In this document: piece by piece, positions 52,737 through 60,995 of the stretch
How positions within the stretch are numbered: position 1 is the first letter of the stretch
Layout: every line of letters begins with the position of its first letter
DNA from: Paracoccus tegillarcae
GTDB taxonomy: Bacteria > Pseudomonadota > Alphaproteobacteria > Rhodobacterales > Rhodobacteraceae
DNA length: 64,000 nt
Direction: 5' to 3'
NCBI RefSeq assembly: GCF_002847305.1
Contig: NZ_CP025408.1
Coordinates: 2,501,001 to 2,565,000, forward strand
Notes under the pieces: model-generated
What the model saw: only the letters and a program-made list of their open reading frames with translations
Told to the model about the DNA's origin: nothing
The model's database searches: none
Made by a program: the position numbers and the translations under genes

Positions 52737-53309
52737 TTAGCGGCCCACTGCCTCGCGCCAGTGACGCCTGCAAAGCGAGACATAGGTTTCGTTGCCGCCA
52801 ACCTGCACCTGGGCACCCTCGGTGATGGCGCGGCCATCCTCGCCACGACGGATCACCATGGTCGCCTTGCGCCCGCAATGGCAGATGGTGCGGACCTCGC
52901 GCAGATCATCGGCCAGCGCCAGCAACGCGGCGCTGCCCGGGAACAACTCGCCCCGGAAATCGACCCGCAGCCCGTAACACATGACCGGTATGCCCAGATC
53001 ATCGGCCACGCGGGCCAGTTGCCAGGCCTGATCCCTGGTCAGGAACTGCGCCTCATCGATGAAGATGCAGGCCAGATCCGTGCCCTGGCTGCCGATCAGC
53101 GCAAAGAGATCGGTGGCGCTGTCAAAGGTCAGCGCGTCGTCAGAGATGCCGATCCGGCTGGCGATGCGCCCGGTGCCGGCGCGATCATCCAGCGCGGCGG
53201 TCAAGAGCAGCGTCGCCATCCCGCGTTCGCGGTAGTTGTAAGAGGCCTGCAACAGCAAGGTGCTTTTGCCGGCATTCATGGTCGAATAGTGGAAATAAAG
53301 CTTGGCCAT
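52737..53309 (-). CDS. tdk: Thymidine kinase
   Basis: The 190-residue enzyme salvages thymidine to dTMP. It has the P-loop STMNAGKSTLLL, the IFIDEAQFL motif with the catalytic glutamate and the zinc-binding pairs CHCG near residue 145 and SLCRRH near residue 180; the lasso loop with VGGNETYVS closes on the base. The start at 53309 lacks a strong Shine-Dalgarno; no better start exists. It is separate from tmk, and lies beside the DUF2270 gene 64 bases downstream on the same strand. Confidence 0.95.
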   Translation of the reverse strand: MAKLYFHYSTMNAGKSTLLLQASYNYRERGMATLLLTAALDDRAGTGRIASRIGISDDALTFDSATDLFALIGSQGTDLACIFIDEAQFLTRDQAWQLARVADDLGIPVMCYGLRVDFRGELFPGSAALLALADDLREVRTICHCGRKATMVIRRGEDGRAITEGAQVQVGGNETYVSLCRRHWREAVGR

Positions 53310-53414
53310 GAACGCAGCAGATAGCGCCGCCAGCGCGGGGCGACAAGATACCAGGGTGCAGGCAAGCGTTTCCCCCCGCGCGCGACCAGCCGTGCGATGA
53401 CCGAAACCGGGGAA

Positions 53415-53436
53415 GGATCGTCCTGTCGGACGATCC
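53415..53436. repeat. Perfect 9-bp stem-loop in the tdk/MFS intergenic region
   Basis: GGATCGTCC (53415-53423) pairs with GGACGATCC (53428-53436) around TGTC. It lies in the 297-base gap between the divergent thymidine kinase gene and the drug-efflux gene. No U-tract follows in either direction, so it could be an operator or an mRNA leader element. The rest of the gap contains no recognised element. Confidence 0.4.
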
Positions 53437-53606
53437 TGTCGCTGCCGCCCGGCGTTAACCGCGCGGTGTCGCCACCATGCGGAGGGCCCCAACCATCGCG
53501 TTGCGGCCCCCGGGCATTTCTGGCATAAGATCCGCATGGCGGCGGTCTGATCCGTTTCGCGCAATGCTGCGACGCCTTTTTCGATACTCACATTTCAGGT
53601 TATACG

Positions 53607-54800
53607 ATGCGTGACCCATTGTTCCGCATGGCCCTTGTTTTGGGCGTGCTATCCGCCGTCGGTCCTTTTGCGATCGACATGTATTTGCCGGCCATGCCGC
53701 AGGTCGCCGCCGATCTTGGCACGACCGAGGCCGGCGCTGCGCTGACGCTGACATCCTATTTCATCGTCTTTGGTCTGGCGCAGATGATCTATGGCCCCAT
53801 GTCCGACGCGATCGGGCGCAGAACGCCGATGATCATCGGCGTCACCATATTTTTGGTGGCGACCATCGGTGCAGCGCTGGCCCCCGACATCGGCTGGCTG
53901 ATCGCCGCACGCGCGGGGCAGGGGCTGGGTGCGGCCACGCTGATGGCGGTGCCGCGCGCCGTGATCCGCGACAAGGCGACGGGCCCTGCGGCGGCAAAGA
54001 TGATGGCTGCGATCATGATCGTGATCGCGGTCTCGCCCATGCTGGCGCCGCTGACCGGGTCGATGGTGATGCTGTGGGGCGGCTGGCGCGAGATTTTTGT
54101 CGTGCTTGCCATCGCGGCACTGGTCAGCCTGTGCCTGATCCTGTTCGTGCTGCCCGAAACGCTGGCGCCGGAAAGCCGGCGCCCGGTGCGGGTGGCACCA
54201 TTGCTGAGGGGGGCGAAGCGACTGCTGAGTGATCGCCGCTTTATGGGGCTGACCATGATCGGCGGCTTTGGCATGGCCAGCTTTTTCGTCTTTCTGTCCA
54301 GCGCCAGCTTTGTCTATACGCGGCAATATGGCCTTAGCCCCACTGGGTTTTCACTGGCCTTCGCGGTCAATGCGATCGGCTTTTTCACGGCCTCGCAATT
54401 CGCCGGCTATCTCGCAGAACGTTACGGGATGGAGCGGGTCATCTCGCTGGCGATCACCGGCTTTGCCGGGTTCGCGCTGCTGCTGACGGCGGTGGTCTGG
54501 CTGGGTGTCGATCACCTGCCCGTGGTGATGGCGGGTCTGTTTCTGGCCAATGCCTGCCTGGGGTTGGTGATGCCGACCGCGATGGTCATGTCGCTGGACC
54601 CGCATCCCGACATCGCCGGGCTGGCCTCGTCCCTGGGCGGCACGATCCAGATGCTGACCGGCGGGATCATGATCGCGCTGACCGGGCCGATCATGGATAA
54701 TACCGTCAGCACCATGGTTCCGGCGATTGCGCTTTGCGCGTCTTTGGCATGGGGCGCGGCGGCTGTCTCTTTGCCCCGGTTGCGCTGGCGCGCGGCCTAG
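53607..54800 (+). CDS. Bcr/CflA-family multidrug efflux MFS transporter
   Basis: This 397-residue protein of the major facilitator superfamily has 12 predicted helices and the Bcr/CflA signature PFAIDMYLPAMPQVAADLGTT near the N-terminus (shown in part: IDMYLPAMPQVAADL). The MFS A motif GPMSDAIGRRTPM is in the loop after helix 2. It is a proton-driven exporter for drugs such as bicyclomycin or chloramphenicol-like compounds in relatives. It is followed by rpmG with a promoter-like sequence in between, so it is likely separate in transcription. Confidence 0.9.
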   Translation: MRDPLFRMALVLGVLSAVGPFAIDMYLPAMPQVAADLGTTEAGAALTLTSYFIVFGLAQMIYGPMSDAIGRRTPMIIGVTIFLVATIGAALAPDIGWLIAARAGQGLGAATLMAVPRAVIRDKATGPAAAKMMAAIMIVIAVSPMLAPLTGSMVMLWGGWREIFVVLAIAALVSLCLILFVLPETLAPESRRPVRVAPLLRGAKRLLSDRRFMGLTMIGGFGMASFFVFLSSASFVYTRQYGLSPTGFSLAFAVNAIGFFTASQFAGYLAERYGMERVISLAITGFAGFALLLTAVVWLGVDHLPVVMAGLFLANACLGLVMPTAMVMSLDPHPDIAGLASSLGGTIQMLTGGIMIALTGPIMDNTVSTMVPAIALCASLAWGAAAVSLPRLRWRAA

Positions 54801-54823
54801 GCACGCAAGGGCCGGTTTTGCTG

Positions 54824-54851
54824 TTGACTCTGCTGCTTCGCGCTGTAAAAG
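54824..54851 (+). promoter_or_regulatory. Candidate promoter for rpmG
   Basis: TTGACT at 54824-54829 and TAAAAG at 54846-54851 are 16 bases apart. The rpmG start is about 64 bases downstream. The -35 is strong and the -10 is moderate. Confidence 0.45.
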
Positions 54852-54914
54852 GCGGGCTTCAATCGAATTCCACGGGGCCGCGACGCGTGTGCTGCCGTAG
54901 CAGGAGCAGATGAA

Positions 54915-55082
54915 ATGGCGAAGCCGACGACGATCAAGATCCGCCTGAACTCGACGGCGGGCACCGGGCACTTCTACGTTACCAAGAAGAACGCCCGCAC
55001 CATGACTGAAAAGATGACCGTGAACAAATACGATCCGGTTGTCCGCAAGCATGTCGAATACAAGGAAGGCAAGATCAAGTAA
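54915..55082 (+). CDS. rpmG: 50S ribosomal protein L33
   Basis: This is a 55-codon gene. It encodes the typical L33 start [20 protein letters not shown], then [10 protein letters not shown] and [14 protein letters not shown]. It lacks the CxxC zinc pairs found in some L33 types, as is usual in this class. The ATG at 54915 lies after AGGAG; an ATG five bases upstream is in another frame. L33 contacts the tRNA exit site of the ribosome. A strong terminator follows after 26 bases, so it is a single-gene unit. Confidence 0.96.
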
Positions 55083-55108
55083 GATCACGCCAATTCCTGA
55101 ATGATAAG

Positions 55109-55135
55109 AACCGCGCCCATTCGGCGCGGTTTTTT
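55109..55135 (+). terminator. Intrinsic terminator of rpmG
   Basis: AACCGCGCC (55109-55117) pairs with GGCGCGGTT (55123-55131) around CATTC and is followed by a run of Ts to 55135. It is a textbook rho-independent terminator for the L33 gene. Confidence 0.88.
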
Positions 55136-55181
55136 CGTATCCGGGGCTTGGTGATCTTTGCGGGCCGGGCCAGGCGCGACG

Positions 55182-55210
55182 AAAAAGGCCGGACGCGAAC
55201 GCCCGGCCTT
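55182..55210 (-). terminator. Intrinsic terminator of the Bax-inhibitor-1-like gene
   Basis: On the minus strand AAGGCCGG pairs with CCGGCCTT and is followed by TTTTT, 32 bases beyond the stop of the BI-1-like gene. It forms a terminator pair with that of rpmG between convergent genes. Confidence 0.75.
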
Positions 55211-55241
55211 GTCCTTGATTCGATCTGGTCGCTCGTGGCGA

Positions 55242-55991
55242 TCAGTCGCGCGATGCGCCCAGGAACTGCAGCAGGAACATGAACAGGTTCAGGAAGTCCA
55301 GGTACAGTTGCAGCGCGCCCATGATGGCGGCCTTGCCCAGGAAGTCCCGGTTCGAGTTCGCCATCGCCAGATAGGTGTTCTTGATGTTCTGCGTGTCATA
55401 GGCCGTCAGGGCCGAGAACAGCAGCACGCCGATGATCGAAATCGCAAACTGCATCGCTGAGGATTGCAGGAAGATGTTCACGACCATGGCGACGATCAGA
55501 CCGATCAGGCCCATCATCAAGAAGGTCCGCATGCCCGACAGGTCGCGCTTGGTCGTATAACCATAGAGCGACAGGCCGGCAAAGGCGATTGCGGTGATCA
55601 GGAAGGTCTGAACCACCGAGGCCGACGTATAGACCATGAAGATCCAGCTGACCGACAGACCGATCAGGGCTGCGAAGCCGTAAAAGATCATCGTCGCCGC
55701 CGAGGTCGACAGCCGGTTCAGCATCGCGCCGAAACCAAACACGACCAACAGTGGGGCAAACATGATCACCCAACGCAGCGGCGAGGTATAGATCGCCGCG
55801 CCCAGTGCCGTCAGCGTCCCGTCAGGCGAAACAGCCAATTGGCTGATGCCCCAGGCAAAGACTGCCGTGACCGTCATTGCGATGGCCATCAGGCTGTAGA
55901 CTTTGCTCATATAGGCGCGCAGGCCTTCATCGATCTCGGCCGAGCGGGTTGCTTGCCCCTGCGCGGTTCGGATCGTGTTGTAATCTGCCAT
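55242..55991 (-). CDS. Bax inhibitor-1 / YccA-family membrane protein
   Basis: The 249-residue protein has seven hydrophobic helices and an N-terminal cytoplasmic segment. Features are YMSKVYSLMAIAMTVTA, the SPLRWVIMFAPL and GFGAMLNRLS segments, and the closing FSALTAYDTQNIKN, which holds the paired aspartate region of the family's pH-gated calcium leak channels. In bacteria the family includes YccA, which modulates FtsH proteolysis. No ftsH neighbour is present. It is preceded upstream by a quinone oxidoreductase gene on the same strand with a 137-base gap. Confidence 0.9.
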   Translation of the reverse strand: MADYNTIRTAQGQATRSAEIDEGLRAYMSKVYSLMAIAMTVTAVFAWGISQLAVSPDGTLTALGAAIYTSPLRWVIMFAPLLVVFGFGAMLNRLSTSAATMIFYGFAALIGLSVSWIFMVYTSASVVQTFLITAIAFAGLSLYGYTTKRDLSGMRTFLMMGLIGLIVAMVVNIFLQSSAMQFAISIIGVLLFSALTAYDTQNIKNTYLAMANSNRDFLGKAAIMGALQLYLDFLNLFMFLLQFLGASRD

Positions 55992-56128
55992 CTAAATCTC
56001 CCTCGGCAAATGCCAGACGGGCAGCGACGCCACCCGTTTCTCGTCATGGTAAAATATTGGCAGACTCCCCGGTATTTTCAATCCTGTCAGGGCCGAAAAC
56101 GACTGCAGAAACGCTAAAATCCGCGTCA

Positions 56129-57094
56129 TCACAGCCGAATGATGACCTTTCCGGTGGTTTTTCGGGCTTCCAGCAGGCGATAGCCCTCTGCAATCTGGTC
56201 CAGATCCAGCACCTCGCCGGCATGGGGCGCAAGTTTTCCGTCTGCGAACAGCGCAAAACACTGGGCCAGACTGTCACGCAGGGCCTGCCGGTCCAGGTCG
56301 CGATAGCCGCCCCAGTAAAATCCGTAAATGGCGATATTCTTGACCAGGGCATGGTTCAGCGGCAGGCGCGGCGGTTTGCCGCCCGCAAAGCCGATGATCA
56401 GGAAGCGCCCGCCCCGGCGCAGCGCGCCAAAGGCGGCCAGCCCCGGCTCGGCGCCGACCGGATCGTACACCACGTCGATGGGGCCAAATTCGCGCAAGGC
56501 GGCCTTGAGATCGGGGCTGTCGTCGCTGTCGATCAGATCGTCCGCGCCCGCCTCGGCAACGATGCCCAGCCTTTCGGGAACACGCGCCACGCCGATCACC
56601 CGCGCACCGATGGCGCGCCCGATCTGCACGGCGGTCAGGCCGACGCCGCCAGCGGCACCCAGCACGGCCAGAGTTTCGCCGGCCTGCAGCCCGGCGCGAT
56701 GCACCAGCGCCAGATGACTGGTGCCATAGGCGATCTGAAAGCCGGCAGCCTGGTCAAAGGACATGTTGTCCGGGATCTTGAGGCAGGCATCGGCAGGAAC
56801 CGCCATGACCTCGGTCATGGTCCCCGGCGCCCAGACTGCCACGCGGTCGCCCGGCATCAGCCCGCTCTCTGCAGGGGCGGTGATCACTTCGCCCGCGCCC
56901 TCAAGCCCCGGCACGAAAGGAAAGGGCTGAGCCTCCTGATACTGCCCACGGCTTTTCAGGATATCGGCAAAGTTCAATGCTGCCGCGCGCATTCGGACAA
57001 GAACGCGCTGGTCGGCGGCGGTCGGTGCCGCAGTGGTTGAAACCACCGGTAGTGATTCGCTTTGGGGAATCCGGGCTATTCGAATGTCTTTCAT
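56129..57094 (-). CDS. NADPH:quinone oxidoreductase-like zinc-independent dehydrogenase
   Basis: The 321-residue protein belongs to the medium-chain dehydrogenase/reductase superfamily, quinone-oxidoreductase subgroup: no catalytic zinc ligands are seen, and VRMRAAALNFADILKSRGQY and the cofactor motif VLGAAGGVGLTAVQI are characteristic. It reduces quinones or enoyl compounds with NADPH. The ATG at 57094 is preceded by AAAGGA; the longer frame to 57118 lacks support. A perfect TGTCC-ATTT-GGACA palindrome lies about 18 bases upstream and may be an operator. It is divergent from a conserved XRE regulator. Confidence 0.88.
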   Translation of the reverse strand: MKDIRIARIPQSESLPVVSTTAAPTAADQRVLVRMRAAALNFADILKSRGQYQEAQPFPFVPGLEGAGEVITAPAESGLMPGDRVAVWAPGTMTEVMAVPADACLKIPDNMSFDQAAGFQIAYGTSHLALVHRAGLQAGETLAVLGAAGGVGLTAVQIGRAIGARVIGVARVPERLGIVAEAGADDLIDSDDSPDLKAALREFGPIDVVYDPVGAEPGLAAFGALRRGGRFLIIGFAGGKPPRLPLNHALVKNIAIYGFYWGGYRDLDRQALRDSLAQCFALFADGKLAPHAGEVLDLDQIAEGYRLLEARKTTGKVIIRL

Positions 57095-57111
57095 CGCGTC
57101 CTTTCGTGAAC

Positions 57112-57125
57112 TGTCCATTTGGACA
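57112..57125. promoter_or_regulatory. Candidate operator palindrome upstream of the quinone oxidoreductase gene
   Basis: TGTCC-ATTT-GGACA is a perfect inverted repeat in the 178-base gap between the quinone oxidoreductase gene and the XRE regulator. Either the XRE protein or an unlinked redox regulator could bind it. No regulator is proven. Confidence 0.45.
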
Positions 57126-57272
57126 ATATTTTGCCATCTGGTAGAGAAACAGTTGCAGACTGCGCAATCCGAGACCTGTCTTTTTGGTCAGGAAAGGGTT
57201 CCTTTACCATCATCGTTGTCGAAAAGTCAGCCGGGCTGGGTTACTGCCCTCATAGATTGAGTGAGGTGAGTT

Positions 57273-57632
57273 ATGAAGCACGGTGTAGATGTTCATGTGG
57301 GTAAGCGTATTCGCCATCGTCGGTGGATGATAGGTATGACCCAACAACAATTGGCAGAAGCAGTTGGAATCAAGTTCCAGCAGATCCAGAAATACGAGAC
57401 CGGGATGAATCGCGTCTCTGCCTCGCGTCTTTGGGATATTGCGCGGGCGCTGGAAGTGCCTGTCAGCTTCTTCTTCGACGGCTTGCACGAAGACGCGACG
57501 GCCACAGAGGTCGAAGGGGATATTCTGGGCGACAAGGAAGCTCTGCAACTGGTGCGTGCATATTACGCCATGCCGGTCGCACAGCGCCGCCAGATTTTCG
57601 AACTGGCGCGGGTTCTGTCCGACGCAGCTTGA
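57273..57632 (+). CDS. XRE-family HTH transcriptional regulator
   Basis: The 119-residue protein has a Cro/C1-type helix-turn-helix in its first 70 residues: GKRIRHRRWMIGMTQQQLAEAVG, with the recognition helix in KFQQIQKYETGMNRVSASRLW (motif parts shown: QQLAEAVGIKFQQIQKYETG). The remainder is an acidic helical tail (FFFDGLHEDATATEVEG and a final helix). This compact form is widely conserved in alphaproteobacteria but its target genes are not defined. The start ATG 57273 follows GTGAGG. It is divergent from the quinone oxidoreductase gene. Confidence 0.88.
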   Translation: MKHGVDVHVGKRIRHRRWMIGMTQQQLAEAVGIKFQQIQKYETGMNRVSASRLWDIARALEVPVSFFFDGLHEDATATEVEGDILGDKEALQLVRAYYAMPVAQRRQIFELARVLSDAA

Positions 57633-57744
57633 AAGCGCCGCGGCACATCTGACGAATAGGGCGCGAACCACGGATCGCGCCCCGCGTCTTCCCCGATGTC
57701 GCCGCTTGCTTTATGCCTGCCCGCAGATCCTGTAGGGGCCGGGC

Positions 57745-58533
57745 ATGACCGATGACAGAAACGACATCATGGCCACTGCGCATCTGCTGGCAGATGCCGC
57801 GCGGGCCGAGATCCTGCCCTATTTTCGACGCAGTGATCTGCATTCCGAAAACAAGCTGAGCACCGGCTTTGATCCGGTGACAGAGGCCGACAAGGCCGCC
57901 GAGCGCGCCATGCGTCAGGTTCTGGCAGAACGCCGGCCTGATGATGCGGTGATCGGTGAAGAATACGGCACCAGCGCCGGGACCTCCGGCATCCGCTGGA
58001 TTCTGGACCCGATCGACGGCACCCGTGCCTTTATCTGCGGCGCGCCCAGTTGGGGCGTGCTGATCGGTGTCGGCAATGACGCCGGTCTGACATATGGCAT
58101 CATCGATCAGCCCTATACCGGCGAGCGGTTCGAAGGCGGCTTTGGCCGCGCGCGACTGATCGGGCCGCGCGGCGAAGAGCCGCTGCGCACGCGGCGTGGT
58201 GTGGCGCTGTCGGATGCAACGCTGATGACGACCTTTCCCGAGGTCGGTACTGCCGAGGATGGCGCGGCGTTTCAGCGCGTCGCCGCCAAGGCGCGGCTGA
58301 CGCGTTATGGGCTGGATTGCTATGCCTATGCCCTGCTGGCTTTGGGGCATATCGATCTGGTGATCGAGTCGGGGCTGCATGTCTATGATATCGCGGCACC
58401 GCTGGCCGTGGTTCAGGCGGCAGGCGGTGTTGTGACCGATTGGCAGGGCGGCTCGGCCGAGGCGGGCGGGCGTGTCATCGCTGCCGCATCGCCGGAAATT
58501 CACGCGGCTGCATTGGATTTTTTGCAAGGCTGA
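57745..58533 (+). CDS. hisN: Histidinol-phosphatase (inositol-monophosphatase family, HisN)
   Basis: This 262-residue Mg2+-dependent phosphatase has GEEYG (the first metal ligand pair), DPIDGTRAFI and the closing YDIAAPLAVVQAAGG with the third ligand aspartate. The RAFICGAPSWGVLIG segment is typical of HisN-type histidinol-phosphatases rather than of inositol monophosphatases, which supports the last-but-one step of histidine synthesis; an IMPase role cannot be excluded. ATG 57745 is the first start after a moderately good site; ATG 57769 is a possible alternative. Followed by mgtE after 40 bases. Confidence 0.83.
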   Translation: MTDDRNDIMATAHLLADAARAEILPYFRRSDLHSENKLSTGFDPVTEADKAAERAMRQVLAERRPDDAVIGEEYGTSAGTSGIRWILDPIDGTRAFICGAPSWGVLIGVGNDAGLTYGIIDQPYTGERFEGGFGRARLIGPRGEEPLRTRRGVALSDATLMTTFPEVGTAEDGAAFQRVAAKARLTRYGLDCYAYALLALGHIDLVIESGLHVYDIAAPLAVVQAAGGVVTDWQGGSAEAGGRVIAAASPEIHAAALDFLQG

Positions 58534-58573
58534 CGTAAACGGCTGTTGTTCCTACCGGCAAAGCGAGGCGCGC

Positions 58574-59962
58574 ATGTCTGATCAGATCACCGAGCAGCCC
58601 GAAGCCGAGGAAGACGAGGAGTTCATCCCTCGTCGCACGGTGCTTCGACAGATTGACGCGGCGCTTGAGGCCGATGATGCCACGCAACTGGAACAGTTGC
58701 TCGAGCCGATGCACGCGGCCGACATCGCCGATATCATCGAACGGCTGGACCCTGCCGATCGCCGCAAGTTCCTGCAGCTTTACTCGATCGAGATGGACGG
58801 CGAGATCCTCTCGGAAATCGACGAGGCGATCCGCGACGAGGTGATCGAGGCCCTGCCCAAAGAGGTGCTGGCCGAAGCCGTCCGGGAAATGGACAGCGAT
58901 GATGTCGTCGACCTGATCGAGGACATGGACGAGGGCGAGCGCGAGGAAATCCTTGCCGCGCTGGACGAATCCGACCGTGCCGCCGTCGAACAGTCACTGA
59001 CCTATCCCGAATATTCGGCCGGCCGTCTGATGCAATCCGAGGTGGTGACCGCGCCGCCGCACTGGACCGTGGGTGAAACCATCGACTTTCTGCGCGCCGA
59101 GGACTGGCTGCCCGAGCAGTTCTATCACATCATTCTGGTCGATCCGCGCCGCCATCCCGTGGGCTATGTGGCCCTTGGCAGGCTGCTGGCCTCATCCCGG
59201 CCGATCAAGCTGACCGACATCACCGAAGACAGTTTCCGCACCATCAGCGCCACCGCGGATGAGGGCGATGTGGCTTATGCGTTCAACCAGTATCACCTGA
59301 TTTCCGCGCCCGTCGTGGATAATGATGAGCGTCTGGTGGGCGTCATTACCATAGACGACGCCATGTCGGTGCTGGACGAGGAACACGAAGAAGACATCCT
59401 GCGCCTGGCCGGTGTGGGCGAGGATTCGGCAATCACCGATACGGTGATGGAAACGCTGCGGCAGCGCCTGCCGTGGCTGGCGGTGAACCTTGCCACTGCC
59501 GTTATCGCCTCGCTGGTCATCGCCATGTTCGAGGATACGATCAGCGCCATTGTCGCGCTGGCCGTGCTGATGCCCATCGTCGCCTCGATGGGCGGTAATG
59601 CCGGCACCCAGACACTGACCGTCGCGGTGCGCGCGCTGGCCACCAAAAGCCTGTCGGGCGGCAATGTCATGCGCGTGGTCAGGCGAGAGGCCATCGTGGG
59701 CCTGTTGAACGGGCTGGCCTTTGCCATCGTCATGGGCATCGTTGCCTGGATCTGGTTTGGCGGCGTCTCACTGGCCGCTGTGATCGCCATAGCAATGGTG
59801 GTGAACTTGGCCATCGCCGCGCTGGCCGGCATTCTGATTCCGCTGGCGCTGGAAAAGGTCGGGGCTGACCCGGCGCTGGCCTCGGGCACCTTCGTGACCA
59901 CGGTCACCGATGTGGTCGGCTTCTTTGCCTTTCTGGGCCTTGCCGCGACGGTGCTGACATGA
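58574..59962 (+). CDS. mgtE: Magnesium transporter MgtE
   Basis: The 462-residue protein has the full MgtE layout: an N-terminal helical domain (LEPMHAADIADIIERLDPAD), a CBS pair (residues about 145-260), a plug helix and five transmembrane helices from about residue 290 (LATAVIASLVIAMF, then ALAVLMPIVASMGGNAGTQT). The GGNAGTQT motif forms the ion path. It imports Mg2+ under control of cytoplasmic Mg2+ bound at the N and CBS domains. The ATG at 58574 follows a GAGG site. Its end overlaps the start of the 5-formyl-THF cyclo-ligase gene (ATGA). Confidence 0.95.
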   Translation: MSDQITEQPEAEEDEEFIPRRTVLRQIDAALEADDATQLEQLLEPMHAADIADIIERLDPADRRKFLQLYSIEMDGEILSEIDEAIRDEVIEALPKEVLAEAVREMDSDDVVDLIEDMDEGEREEILAALDESDRAAVEQSLTYPEYSAGRLMQSEVVTAPPHWTVGETIDFLRAEDWLPEQFYHIILVDPRRHPVGYVALGRLLASSRPIKLTDITEDSFRTISATADEGDVAYAFNQYHLISAPVVDNDERLVGVITIDDAMSVLDEEHEEDILRLAGVGEDSAITDTVMETLRQRLPWLAVNLATAVIASLVIAMFEDTISAIVALAVLMPIVASMGGNAGTQTLTVAVRALATKSLSGGNVMRVVRREAIVGLLNGLAFAIVMGIVAWIWFGGVSLAAVIAIAMVVNLAIAALAGILIPLALEKVGADPALASGTFVTTVTDVVGFFAFLGLAATVLT

Positions 59963-60492
59963 CCGACAAGGCAACGCTCAGGGCGCAGGCGCTGGCGGCG
60001 CGCGGGCAGGGTGGCGATCAGGCCGCGCTTGCCGCCAATCTCATGGCGGCGCTGCGGCCTTTTGCGGGGCAGGTCCTGTCGGGCTATTTCCCGATGCGGG
60101 ACGAGGCTGATCCGCGCGCCGCGATGGCCGCACATGAGGGCCCTGTCTGCCTGCCGGTCGTGCCCGGCAAGGCCGTGCCGCTGATCTTTCGGCAATGGGA
60201 TGGCGGGGCGCTGGTCGCGGGTTCTTTCGGGACCTCACACCCCTCCGAGGATGCCGCTGTGCTGACGCCAGAGGTGCTGATCGTGCCGCTGGCGGGCTTT
60301 GACCGCGCCGGCAACCGCATCGGCTATGGCGGTGGATATTACGATCGCACGCTGGAACTGCTGCGCAGGGCGGGTCCGGTGACCGCCATCGGGCTGGCAT
60401 TTGCGACGCAGGAACTGGCTGCGATTCCGGCCGAGTCCTTTGATCAGCCGCTTGATATGGTTGTGACCGACCGCGAAACAATCAAGATATAG
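59959..60492 (+). CDS. 5-formyltetrahydrofolate cyclo-ligase
   Basis: The 177-residue enzyme converts 5-formyl-THF to 5,10-methenyl-THF with ATP, recovering the stored folate. Key motifs are LSGYFPMRDEADPR, the nucleotide-binding VPLAGFDRAGNRIGYGGGYYDRTL (only GYGGGYYDRTL is needed for recognition), and the closing PLDMVVTDRE. It overlaps mgtE by four bases. In many proteobacteria the 6S RNA gene lies beside this gene, but no 6S-like fold was seen in the gap that follows. Confidence 0.94.
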   Translation: MTDKATLRAQALAARGQGGDQAALAANLMAALRPFAGQVLSGYFPMRDEADPRAAMAAHEGPVCLPVVPGKAVPLIFRQWDGGALVAGSFGTSHPSEDAAVLTPEVLIVPLAGFDRAGNRIGYGGGYYDRTLELLRRAGPVTAIGLAFATQELAAIPAESFDQPLDMVVTDRETIKI

Positions 60493-60662
60493 CGTCCCGC
60501 GCCGCGCCTGCGATTTTTTTCGCCTGCGCGCCGTTACCGTTTCGTCACAATCTCACGGCGCCCATCTGACCACCATTTGGGGGCGGATCAGTGGATAACC
60601 CTGTGGAAATCGCGTGAATCCTGCTGGCGAAGCCCGCCATATCATTGAAATTTTTGTCCTTG

Positions 60663-60677
60663 TTAAGGTTTCATTAA
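60663..60677. promoter_or_regulatory. Candidate CtrA-binding site
   Basis: TTAA-GGTTTCA-TTAA has the two half-sites of the alphaproteobacterial CtrA consensus (TTAA-N7-TTAA) at the exact spacing. It lies about 320 bases upstream of nrdJ. CtrA is a conserved regulator in Rhodobacteraceae, but control of nrdJ by it is not established. Confidence 0.4.
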
Positions 60678-60786
60678 GCTTTCGAGTCGCGGCAATGCAG
60701 CATTCTGCCGCGTCGCCGCGATCAAATCTTGTCAACAGAAAAGACTGCTCACGAGATGTAAAAAATCTGTTGAAAGCGACCGAGAG

Positions 60787-60802
60787 ACACGTCAGTTTGT
60801 GT
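60787..60802. promoter_or_regulatory. NrdR box 1
   Basis: ACACGTCAGTTTGTGT keeps the ACAC...GTGT ends and 16-bp length of NrdR boxes. The second box is exactly 32 bp further, the usual three-turn spacing for the ATP/dATP-responsive NrdR repressor. NrdR itself is not in the window. Confidence 0.72.
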
Positions 60803-60818
60803 TTTGCGGCCAAGGCGC

Positions 60819-60834
60819 ACACAACATATGGTGG
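60819..60834. promoter_or_regulatory. NrdR box 2
   Basis: ACACAACATATGGTGG matches the NrdR pattern with its central ATAT and weaker right end. It pairs with box 1 at 32-bp spacing upstream of nrdJ, as in other bacteria where NrdR represses ribonucleotide reductase genes. Confidence 0.7.
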
Positions 60835-60995
60835 CACTCGTTAAGGACCATCAGGCGCGGCACGGCCACTTCAATGATCGAGTTCGGATCAGGCGCGACA
60901 TCGTCTGAACGGTCCCGCCTTTGCGGGCCGATGGGCCGACTCCGCAACGCGAGACAATCCCGGGAACCGGGAACAGGGACAAGAAGAGGGCAGGC

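Larger units (their letters stand above)
60493..60995. other. 500-bp control region upstream of nrdJ
   Basis: No gene is seen in this gap. It is A/T-richer than its surroundings in the middle and holds, in order: a DnaA-box-like sequence AGTGGATAA (60590-60598), GANTC methylation sites, a CtrA-like half-site pair TTAA-N7-TTAA (60663-60677), and two NrdR-box-like palindromes at 60787-60802 and 60819-60834. A 160-base GC-rich leader then runs to the nrdJ start. The layout indicates dNTP- and perhaps cell-cycle-linked control of the reductase. Confidence 0.6.

Noticed and set aside
60493..60600. Possible 6S RNA gene after the 5-formyl-THF cyclo-ligase gene
   Set aside because: 6S RNA often neighbours this gene in proteobacteria, but no long bubble-containing hairpin of about 160 nt could be drawn here.
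60830..60990. Possible cobalamin riboswitch upstream of nrdJ
   Set aside because: Fragments such as GGTGGCACTC and GGCCACTT resemble parts of the class, but the B12 box and the core order are not present, and NrdR boxes explain control better.
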